Assembly (NCBI GenBank): GCA_025935925.1
Contig: JAICUI010000010.1
Location: 1 to 64,000, forward strand
Length of the DNA: 64,000 nt
Reading direction: 5' to 3'
Source of the DNA: Chloroflexota bacterium
GTDB lineage: Bacteria > Chloroflexota > Limnocylindria > Limnocylindrales > CSP1-4
How positions within the stretch are numbered: the stretch's first letter is position 1; every line of letters begins with the position of its first letter. A program made the translations under genes and the position numbers. The notes below the pieces were generated by a model. It ran no database searches, was not told the origin of the DNA, and saw only the letters and a list, made by a program, of their open reading frames with translations. This document shows, in pieces, positions 21,322-28,904 of this stretch.

Positions 21322-21425
21322 CCGCTTCTCCTCGAGACCGGCCGTCGGGGTGCGTGGGAAGTATCATCCGGGACCGTCATGCCTGCAGCGCCCCTGTTCC
21401 CTCCCGCGCGCGACCGGCGTCACCC

Positions 21426-23033
21426 GTGACCGCGGCTCCGGCGACCCGCCCCGCGGGCCGCACGCTGACCCTCGGCGGGACGGCCTACCCGCTCGTCCTG
21501 CCCAACATCCGCGACCCGCGGCTCCACGTGGCGTCCGTGATCATCACGATCCACGTGCTCGGCCAGGTCGGGCTGCATTTCCATGTCAGCGTCCCCCAGA
21601 TCCTCGCCGCGATCGCCGCATGCTGGGTGCTCGAGGTGGCGCTCACGTTCCGTTCGGCACGGATGTTCGTGTGGCCGGCGAGCGCGATGCTCACGGGCTC
21701 CGGCGTCGCGCTCATCCTGCGGGTCGTCGGGACGCCGGCCGATCAGCCCTGGTACACCGGCGACTGGTGGGTGTTCGCGGCGGTCGCGGCGTTCTCGCTC
21801 GCCACGAAGTACGTCATCAAGTACCGCGGCTCGCACGTGTTCAACCCGTCGAACGTGGGCCTCGTCATCGCCTTCATCGTCCTCGGCAGCTCGCGCGTCG
21901 AGCCGCTCGACTTCTGGTGGGGGCCGCTGAGCGTCTGGCTCGTCATCGCGTACGCGGTGATCCTCGTCGGCGGGACGCTGATCACGCGGCGGCTCAAGCT
22001 GCTCGCGCTCGCCGTGACGTTCTGGGTCGCGTTCGCCGCCGCGCAGGGTGTGCTCGCGGCGTCCGGCCACTGCATGACCGCCAACTGGGCGTTCGCCCCC
22101 GTGTGCGGCGCCGACTACTGGCGCGTCGTGGTGACGTCGCCGGAGGTGCTGATCTTCCTGTTCTTCATGATCACGGACCCGAAGACGACGCCCTCGGGAC
22201 GCGTCGGGCGGGTGCTGTTCGGGCTGCTGGTCGCCGTCGCGAGCACGCTGCTGATGGCACCCCAGGTCGACGAGTTCGGCACCAAGGTCGCGCTGCTGTC
22301 GGGCCTCGTCCTGATGTGCGCGCTGCGGCCGCTGATCGACCGCGTGGTCCCGGAGCCGCGCTCCGCAGCCGACCGGCTGCGGCCGTTCGCGGCTCGCCTC
22401 GTCCCGTCGAGGATCACCGGCCCCGCCCGCGGGATCGCCGGGATTGCGCTCGCGGCCGTCGCGGTCGCCGTCGTCGGCAGCGGCATCGTCCTCGCCGGGT
22501 CGCCGGCGAGGGCAAGTCACGCCGCGGTGTCGTCCGAGGCGCTCACCCGGCCGCCGACGACCGTCAACACCGACACGCTGCCGGCGATCACGGTCGGCGA
22601 CGACGTCCTGTCGTTCGACCACACGCTCGACGCGTCGGGGATGGCGGCCGTGGTCGTGACGCTTGCCCAGAACCTCGAGCTCGAGAACCGGGCACTGCTG
22701 ACCCGCGACGCCGGCCTGCTGGCCGAGATCGACCACGGCGACCGGCTCGACGAGATGCGGGCGACGCTCGCGAGCGAGGCCGCGACGGGCACCACGCACG
22801 TCGAGCACTACGCCTTCGACACCATCGACGCCCACCTCATCGTCCCGTTCGGCAAGCAGACGGGGGCGTCGCTCGGGCTCGACGCGAAGGGCACGGTGAC
22901 CGAGGAGACCTACGACGCGAATGGCACGCTGCTGTCGACCCGCGCGGCGCCGTTCGCGCAGACGTTCGCGGTGCGCCGGGCGCTGGGCGACCGATGGCTC
23001 AACGTGGGCGTGCTTCCCTATGGGACGAGATAG
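21426..23033 (+). CDS. NQR2/RnfD-like polytopic membrane protein with C-terminal extracytoplasmic domain
   Basis: KYVIKYRGSHVFNPSNVGLVIAFIVLG...; FFMITDPKTTPSGRVGRVLFG is characteristic of the NqrB/RnfD fold. Confidence 0.75.
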   Translation: MTAAPATRPAGRTLTLGGTAYPLVLPNIRDPRLHVASVIITIHVLGQVGLHFHVSVPQILAAIAACWVLEVALTFRSARMFVWPASAMLTGSGVALILRVVGTPADQPWYTGDWWVFAAVAAFSLATKYVIKYRGSHVFNPSNVGLVIAFIVLGSSRVEPLDFWWGPLSVWLVIAYAVILVGGTLITRRLKLLALAVTFWVAFAAAQGVLAASGHCMTANWAFAPVCGADYWRVVVTSPEVLIFLFFMITDPKTTPSGRVGRVLFGLLVAVASTLLMAPQVDEFGTKVALLSGLVLMCALRPLIDRVVPEPRSAADRLRPFAARLVPSRITGPARGIAGIALAAVAVAVVGSGIVLAGSPARASHAAVSSEALTRPPTTVNTDTLPAITVGDDVLSFDHTLDASGMAAVVVTLAQNLELENRALLTRDAGLLAEIDHGDRLDEMRATLASEAATGTTHVEHYAFDTIDAHLIVPFGKQTGASLGLDAKGTVTEETYDANGTLLSTRAAPFAQTFAVRRALGDRWLNVGVLPYGTR

Positions 23034-23088
23034 GGTCCCGGTGAAAAGGTTGCACGGGATCCGCGTCGTCGTGCATAGTGCGCGAGCC

Positions 23089-23169
23089 ATGTCGCACCAC
23101 CACGCCGGCTTCGACGCAAAGCAGAAGCTCTGGCGGCCCTGCCGGAAGGCTCGGGCCCTGGGGCTCTGA
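23089..23169 (+). other. Candidate upstream ORF/leader peptide MSHHHAGFDAKQKLWRPCRKARALGL in the dapB leader
   Basis: 26-codon ATG-initiated ORF between the membrane-protein stop and the terminator-like hairpin before dapB. Confidence 0.35.
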
Positions 23170-23219
23170 CGGCGCGCGAGCGACGACCAGCGGAGCCTCC
23201 GGGACCGGAGGCGCCGAGG

Positions 23220-23253
23220 GGCCGCGGACACCACGAACGGTGCCGCGGCCTTT
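23220..23253 (+). terminator. Terminator/attenuator-like hairpin upstream of dapB
   Basis: GGCCGCGG-a-CACC-ACGAAC-GGTG-CCGCGGCC-TTTGTG; preceded by GCCTCCG-ggac-CGGAGGC (23195-23212). Confidence 0.6.
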
Positions 23254-23310
23254 GTGATTCTTCGGACCTCCTCCGGCCCCGCGGCCCGCACCCGCGGAGG
23301 ACGTTCGAAG

Positions 23311-24084
23311 ATGCAGCTCCTGATCTACGGCCCGGGCCGGCTCGGCGGCGCGATCGCCGCGGCGGCCGTCGGGGCGGGCTGGCCGGCGCCGGGCATGCTC
23401 GGCCGCCCCGACGGCGCGTCGCGGCGGCTCGGTGCGCCCGGGGTGGACGTCGTCGTGGACGCGTCCGCCGGCGCGTCGGTCGCCGGGAACCTCGGGCACG
23501 CGCTCGACGCCGGAAACCGGGCGTTCGTCCTCGCGGCGACCGGTTGGGATGGCGACCTGCCGCTCGTACGGTCGCTCCTCCTCGAGCATGGCGCGGCGGC
23601 CGTCGTGGCGCCCAACCTCTCGCTCGGCGCCGCGGTGTTCGGCCGCGTCGTCGAGGCGGCTGCCGGGTGGTATGCCCGGGCCGGCGGCTTCGAGCCGTCG
23701 ATCGTCGAATGGCACCGTCGGGGGAAGGCCGACCGGCCGTCGGGCACCGCGCGGTCGCTGGCCCGGAGGATCGAGGCGGCGGACGGGCGATGGTCCACGG
23801 CCGCGGACGACGGCCGCGACGGCCGCGACGGCACCCACGGCGACCGGCCGCGCCTCGAGGTCGCCGGGATCCGTGCCGGGGCTGCGCCAGGCACGCACCT
23901 CGTGACGTTCGACGGCGCCGGCGAGTCCGTCGAGCTCCGCCTCACGGCCCGCGATCGGTCCGCGTACGCCGACGGCGCGCTCGCGGCGGCGCGCTGGCTC
24001 GTGGCCGAGCCGCGGGAGCCGGGCATCCATCCGTTCGACGCCGTCGTCGCCGGCCTCCTCGTCCCACCGGCCGTCGTGGCCTGA
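23311..24084 (+). CDS. dapB: 4-hydroxy-tetrahydrodipicolinate reductase
   Basis: MQLLIYGPGRLGGAIAAAAV; signature EWHRRGKADRPSGTA; C-terminal GIHPFDAVVAGLL. Confidence 0.85.
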   Translation: MQLLIYGPGRLGGAIAAAAVGAGWPAPGMLGRPDGASRRLGAPGVDVVVDASAGASVAGNLGHALDAGNRAFVLAATGWDGDLPLVRSLLLEHGAAAVVAPNLSLGAAVFGRVVEAAAGWYARAGGFEPSIVEWHRRGKADRPSGTARSLARRIEAADGRWSTAADDGRDGRDGTHGDRPRLEVAGIRAGAAPGTHLVTFDGAGESVELRLTARDRSAYADGALAAARWLVAEPREPGIHPFDAVVAGLLVPPAVVA

Positions 24085-24110
24085 ATCCCGATCGAGCAAG
24101 GAGCATCACC

Positions 24111-25103
24111 ATGTCCTCCGCCCCGCTCCATCTCCGCGGCGCGCTCACCGCGCTCGTCACGCCGTTCGCGGCCGACCGGTCGCTCGACGAGGCCGCCTAT
24201 CGTCGCCTGTGCTCCTGGCAGGTCATGGCCGGGACGGACGGCCTCGTCCCGGTCGGCACGACCGGCGAGTCCCCAACCCTGACCCAGGCCGAGCGCGAGC
24301 GATGCATCGAGATCGCCGTCTCGGTCGTCGCGGACCGCGTCGCCGCCGGCGCACCGCGGATCCCCATCGTCGCGGGCACCGGGACGAACGACACGCGCGC
24401 GTCGATCGAGGCGACCCGCCGTGCGGCGGCCATCGGCGCCGATGCGGCGCTGATCGTCACGCCGTACTACAACAAGCCCGACCAGCGGATGCTCGAGGCG
24501 CACTTCCGCGCGGTGGCCGACGAGGGCGGGCTGCCGATCGTCGTGTACACCGTCCCGGGACGAACGGGCGCCAACGTGGAGGCCGACACGTTCCTCCGGC
24601 TGGCCGAGCATCCGCGAGTGATTGCCGTGAAGGAGGCGAGCGCGAACCTGGAGCAGATCGCCGTGATCTGTCGGGACCGCCCGGCCGGCGTGTCGGTGCT
24701 GTCCGGCGACGACGCCGCGACCCTCCCGATCCTCGCGCTCGGCGGCGACGGCGTCGTATCCGTGGCGAGCAACCAGGTTCCGGGCGAGGTGTCGGCGATG
24801 GTCGACGCGTGGCGGTTCGGCGACGTGGGCGAGGCGCGGCGGATCCACGAGCGGCTGCTGCCGCTGTTCCGGGCGAACTTCCAGGGCGCCCCGAACCCGG
24901 TTCCGGCGAAGGCCGCGATGCTCGCGATGGGCCTCCTCGACCGGGACGCGGTTCGTGCGCCGCTGCTTCCGCTCGACGATGCGCCGCGCGACCGGCTCGT
25001 CGCGATCCTGCGCTCGCTCGGGCTGGTCGACGGCGGGGGCCGGGAGCGGTCGGGCGCGACGGTGGCCGCCACGCGCGACCTCGGCGCCGGGGCCGCGGCG
25101 TGA
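24111..25103 (+). CDS. dapA: 4-hydroxy-tetrahydrodipicolinate synthase
   Basis: LRGALTALVTPFAADRSLDEAAYRRLCSWQVMAGTDGLVPVGTTGESPTL; DAALIVTPYYNKPDQRMLEAHFRAVADE; VIAVKEASANLEQ. Confidence 0.96.
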   Translation: MSSAPLHLRGALTALVTPFAADRSLDEAAYRRLCSWQVMAGTDGLVPVGTTGESPTLTQAERERCIEIAVSVVADRVAAGAPRIPIVAGTGTNDTRASIEATRRAAAIGADAALIVTPYYNKPDQRMLEAHFRAVADEGGLPIVVYTVPGRTGANVEADTFLRLAEHPRVIAVKEASANLEQIAVICRDRPAGVSVLSGDDAATLPILALGGDGVVSVASNQVPGEVSAMVDAWRFGDVGEARRIHERLLPLFRANFQGAPNPVPAKAAMLAMGLLDRDAVRAPLLPLDDAPRDRLVAILRSLGLVDGGGRERSGATVAATRDLGAGAAA

Positions 25104-25990
25104 GGGCCGTCGACGGTCGAACGGAGGCGCGCACGGCGCCGCCGGCGCGGCGCGACGTTGCGCCGGTCCGGGCGCCGGATCGCGCGCCGGTCCGGGCGCC
25201 GGTCCGGGCGCCGGCCAGGGCGCCGGACCTTGCCCCGATCCTCGCGGACCTCGACGCCGGGACGCGTCGTGCCGCCGTGCCCGACCCCACGGCGCCCGGC
25301 GGGTGGCGCGCGGACCCAGAGGTGAAGGCCGGGATCCTTGCCTGTTTCCGCGATCGATCGACGTCGGCATGGGACCTCGACGGCGCGCTCCAATTCCGCG
25401 ACCGCGTGGGCGTGCCGCCGAAGGCGCTCCTGGCCGGTGGATGGCGGATCGTGCCCGGCGGCACGTCCGTGCGCGCGGGGGCGTACCTCGGGTCCGGCGT
25501 CGTCGTCATGCCGCCGTCGTTCGTCAACGTCGGCGCGTGGATCGGCGAGGACACCATGGTCGACTCGCACGTGCTCGTGGGCTCGTGTGCCCAGGTCGGC
25601 GCGCGCGTCCACCTGTCCGCCGGCGTCACCATCGGCGGAGTGCTCGAGCCGGCCGGCGCGCGCCCGGTCATCATCGAGGACGACGCGTTCGTGGGTGCGG
25701 GGTCGTCGCTGCTGGAGGGCGTGCTGGTGGGTCGCGGCGCGGTGATCGGGGCGGGCGTCGTCCTCACCGCGACGTCCCGGCTGTACGACCTCGTCCGTGA
25801 GCGGGTGCTCGCCGGGACCGCGGACGCGCCGCTCGCGGTGCCGGCGGGCGCGGTGGTCGTGCCGGGAACGCGGGCGGTGAGCGGCGCGTTCGCGGCGGCG
25901 CACGGGCTCGGCGCGAGCGTCGCGCTCCTGGTCAAGGACCGCGATGCGGGCACCGACGCCCGGCTCGTGCTCGAGGAGGCGCTGCGATGA
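25100..25990 (+). CDS. dapD: 2,3,4,5-tetrahydropyridine-2,6-dicarboxylate N-succinyltransferase
   Basis: Left-handed beta-helix SGVVVMPPSFVNVGAWIGEDTMVDSHVLVGSCAQVGARVHLSAGVTIGGVLEPAGARPVIIEDDAFVGAGS. GTG start overlaps the dapA stop. Confidence 0.9.
   Translation: MRAVDGRTEARTAPPARRDVAPVRAPDRAPVRAPVRAPARAPDLAPILADLDAGTRRAAVPDPTAPGGWRADPEVKAGILACFRDRSTSAWDLDGALQFRDRVGVPPKALLAGGWRIVPGGTSVRAGAYLGSGVVVMPPSFVNVGAWIGEDTMVDSHVLVGSCAQVGARVHLSAGVTIGGVLEPAGARPVIIEDDAFVGAGSSLLEGVLVGRGAVIGAGVVLTATSRLYDLVRERVLAGTADAPLAVPAGAVVVPGTRAVSGAFAAAHGLGASVALLVKDRDAGTDARLVLEEALR
25160..25231 (+). repeat. Six 12-bp in-frame tandem repeats (consensus GCGCCGGTCCGG, encoding AP[VDA][RL])
   Basis: Units at 25160, 25172, 25184, 25196, 25208, 25220: GCGCCGGTCCGG / GCGCCGGATCGC / GCGCCGGTCCGG / GCGCCGGTCCGG / GCGCCGGCCAGG / GCGCCGGACCTT. 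Confidence 0.9.
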
Positions 25991-27342
25991 GCATGCTCCG
26001 TGAACCCGGCCCGCAACCGGGCAGGGCGGCGGACGGGACGCGGCGCGGCCGGCCGCCCGCCCGTGACGAGATCCTGCGCAACGGGCGCCTCGGCGGGATG
26101 GACCCGGCGGAGCTCGCGGCGCGGTTCGGGACGCCGTTCTACGCCTACGACCTGGACGTCGTGACACGCCAGGTCGCGGGTCTCCAGGCGGTGCTGCCGG
26201 TGCAGGCGGACCTCGCCTTCGCGGTCAAGGCGAACCCCAACCTGTCCGTGCTGCGGCACCTCGCCGGGGCCGGGCTCGGCGCGGACGTCGCATCGGCCGG
26301 CGAGCTCGGCCAGGCGCTGCGTGCCGGGTTCGCGCCGGACCGCATCGTGTTCACCGGTCCCGGGAAGCGTGACGAGGAGCTCCGCGCCGCCGTCGAGGCC
26401 GGCGTCCGCGTCGTGACGGTCGAGTCGCCGGGCGAGCTGCGGCGCCTCGCCGCGATCGCGGAGGCACTCGGACGTCGCCAGCCGGTCCTGCTCCGTGCCG
26501 CCGTCTCGGAGGCGGCGCGCCTCGAGCGCGTACGACTGGTCGGGGACGATGGCGCCGGGAAGTTCGGGATGGACGCCGCGGACCTGCGGGTCGCCGCGGC
26601 GGAGGCGGTCGCATCAGCATGGCTCGAGCCGATCGGCGTGCACGCGTTTGGCGCGTCGAACCTGCTCGACGCCGCGGCCCTTGCCGCGCACGCCGAAGCG
26701 ACGGTCGAGGCCGCGCTGGACCTCGCGGCCGAGGCGGGCTTCGCGCCGCGGCTGGTTGACGTCGGCGGTGGGCTCGGCATCCCGTACGACACGGGCGATG
26801 ACCCGCTCGACGCCAGGCGGCTCGGCGCGCGGCTCCAGGCGCTGGCCGACCGGCTGGCCACGAGCCCGGCGGCGCGCGGCGCCCGGATCCTGCTCGAGCC
26901 GGGTCGGTTCCTCGTCGGCGCGGCCGGCGCCTACGTCGCGCGCGTCGTCGACCGCAAGACCGTGGGTGGCCGCCACGTCGTCGTCCTGGACGGCGGGATC
27001 CACCACGTGCTGCGCCCCGCGCTCGTCGGCCAGGAGCACCGGTTGCGGGTCCTCACCGGTCCGGCGGCGACGCGCACCGCCGCGAACGCGCAGCGCTTTC
27101 CGGTCACCGTCGCCGGCCCCTTGTGCTCCGGGCTCGACGTGTTCGCCGAGGCCGCGGTCATGGCACCCCCGGATATCGGCGACCTCGTCGCGGTGCTCGA
27201 CGTCGGGGCGTACGGGGCGACCGAATCGATGCCGTTCTTCCTGTCCCACCCGTTGCCGCCGGAGATCGCGCTCCGCGGCGGGGCGGCCTGGGTCGCGCGG
27301 CCGAGGATCGACCCGGAGGTCTGGCTCGGCTGGCAGACGTAG
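25987..27342 (+). CDS. lysA: Diaminopimelate decarboxylase (fold-III PLP decarboxylase)
   Basis: FGTPFYAYDLDVVTRQVAGL...ADLAFAVKANPNLSVLRHLAGAGLGADVASAGEL; VDVGGGLGIPY; LLEPGRFLVG; GPLCSGLDVF. Overlaps the dapD stop. Confidence 0.82.
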   Translation: MSMLREPGPQPGRAADGTRRGRPPARDEILRNGRLGGMDPAELAARFGTPFYAYDLDVVTRQVAGLQAVLPVQADLAFAVKANPNLSVLRHLAGAGLGADVASAGELGQALRAGFAPDRIVFTGPGKRDEELRAAVEAGVRVVTVESPGELRRLAAIAEALGRRQPVLLRAAVSEAARLERVRLVGDDGAGKFGMDAADLRVAAAEAVASAWLEPIGVHAFGASNLLDAAALAAHAEATVEAALDLAAEAGFAPRLVDVGGGLGIPYDTGDDPLDARRLGARLQALADRLATSPAARGARILLEPGRFLVGAAGAYVARVVDRKTVGGRHVVVLDGGIHHVLRPALVGQEHRLRVLTGPAATRTAANAQRFPVTVAGPLCSGLDVFAEAAVMAPPDIGDLVAVLDVGAYGATESMPFFLSHPLPPEIALRGGAAWVARPRIDPEVWLGWQT

Positions 27343-27422
27343 CGGGGCTCACCCCGCGAACGGCGGCCGCGCGCGGGGCGAGGGCCGATCGCGCGCGCGA
27401 GCCGCGCCGAACGCGCGCGACC

Positions 27423-27620
27423 CTACATCGAGGGCTGCGACGAGGAGTCGTACTCCTTCGGGTGGTCGACCTGGTCGCGCTCGCGGGTTCGATCGAAGAT
27501 CTGGAACGTCTCGTCGACCGACTTCCCGTTCTCCCGCGCGGCCGCCTGCAGGTCCTCGTACGTGATGTTGTTCTGGCCCATCTCCTTGTGGGCATCCATG
27601 CAGCCACAGGTCAGACACAT
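27423..27620 (-). CDS. Small cysteine-rich conserved protein (MCLTCGC...)
   Basis: MCLTCGCMDAHKEMGQNNITYEDLQAAARENGKSVDETFQIFDRTRERDQVDHPKEYDSSSQPSM. Confidence 0.65.
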   Translation of the reverse strand: MCLTCGCMDAHKEMGQNNITYEDLQAAARENGKSVDETFQIFDRTRERDQVDHPKEYDSSSQPSM

Positions 27621-27774
27621 GGCGTTGGCTCCTCGTGCGTGAGTGGACGTCCTGACCGTGCGCCCGGCGGCGACGACCACGTCACGACAAGCCGCGAGAC
27701 CGTGTCGCAGGCGGCTTGCAGTCCGCCGCCGCTGCCGCCCGCCGGCCAGCAACGCGTTCGTCAGCGTCGCTTCG

Positions 27775-28857
27775 TCACGCCCTGGCGCCAAGCCGGAACT
27801 CGGGCCGCCGACCGAGGAGGACCCACGGCACGACCAGCGGCGCCACGAGCCGGATGAGCACGTCGGCGAGGATCGCAGGCGCCGGGATGTCGAACGACGG
27901 GTACGCGAGCAGGACGGCGAGCAGCGGGGTCATCGTCGGCATCGCCATCGTCTGGTAGTGGAACTGCGTCGCGGGCCACAGCGCGGGCACCGCGAGCCAC
28001 CCGGCCGCCCGCCGGTCGCGCACGGCGAGCAGCAGCAGCGCCACGAGGAGCGCCACGAACAGCGGCCAGCGCCCGAAGGCCGAGAAGCCGCCGAACGCCT
28101 CGCGCAGGAGGCGCCCGTTGATGTCGGCGGAGTCGCCGAGCCACGCCCGCCACAGGTCGAACGCGAGGACGATGGTCACCGCATTCGCCGCGATCGCCAG
28201 CGCGATGTGCCGCCACCGTGCCTCGCCGAAGAGCGGCACGAACGCATAGACCTTGAGCATCGTCGCGAGCGCCGACGCCGGACCCCAGCCGACGAGCAGC
28301 AGACCGACGACGAGGATCTGCGGATTGGCCGAGAACAGCCCCTCGACGAGCGGCGGGAACAGCAGCCAGTACCAGTCGAGCTTGAGCCGCCACACGGTGA
28401 ACGCGGCGGCGGCAAGCCCGGCGCTGACCGCGAGCAGCGTGAACAGCTCTTCGGGCAGGACGGTGAACGGCGCGTAGACGAGCGTCGTGACCGGCGTGCC
28501 CGCGTAGTGGAACGTCGTCCCGAGGACGTTGACGCCGGCCTCCCACGGGTCGCCGCCGTGGACCCACGCCCACGCGCCGCGGTAGTAGATCCGCGAGTCG
28601 ATGCCGATGGGGAACGTGCGGTCGACGAAGAACGACACGCGCTGCCAGCTGTTCCACGCGAACCACAGCGCGAGCCCGATGGGCCAGACGAACCGCGCCA
28701 GCGCGTCGAGCTGCCGCGCCCACTCGCGGCCCGGCGCCGCGAGCCACGTGTCGAGCGTCTCGCGGATGCCCCACGGGTCCCGCCGTCGCAGCTCGGCCAC
28801 CGCCCGGGGATCGCCCGGCGCGAACAGCCGGTCGATCAGCCTGCGCAGCGCATCCAC
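27775..28857 (-). CDS. GT87-like (DUF2029) polytopic membrane glycosyltransferase
   Basis: FPIGIDSRIYYRGAWAWVHGGDPWEAGVNVLGTTFHYAGTPVTTLVYAPFTVLPEE; multiple TM segments. Confidence 0.7.
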   Translation of the reverse strand: MDALRRLIDRLFAPGDPRAVAELRRRDPWGIRETLDTWLAAPGREWARQLDALARFVWPIGLALWFAWNSWQRVSFFVDRTFPIGIDSRIYYRGAWAWVHGGDPWEAGVNVLGTTFHYAGTPVTTLVYAPFTVLPEELFTLLAVSAGLAAAAFTVWRLKLDWYWLLFPPLVEGLFSANPQILVVGLLLVGWGPASALATMLKVYAFVPLFGEARWRHIALAIAANAVTIVLAFDLWRAWLGDSADINGRLLREAFGGFSAFGRWPLFVALLVALLLLAVRDRRAAGWLAVPALWPATQFHYQTMAMPTMTPLLAVLLAYPSFDIPAPAILADVLIRLVAPLVVPWVLLGRRPEFRLGARA

Positions 28858-28904
28858 CCGCCGATGATCCCCAACCGGACGGCGCGTCGCAACCGGCCGG
28901 CGCG

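Noticed and set aside
23220-23253. T-box riboswitch antiterminator (GAACGGTGCCGCGG resembles the T-box sequence)
   Set aside because: Lacks the UGGN bulge, being about 3 nt short of the consensus; no convincing stem I or specifier loop by eye. Left as an uncharacterised leader pending an Rfam search.
21420-23291. 623-aa minus-strand ORF
   Set aside because: Antisense to the NQR2/RnfD-like gene.
25160-25231. CRISPR or direct-repeat array
   Set aside because: Contiguous 12-bp in-frame minisatellite without spacers.
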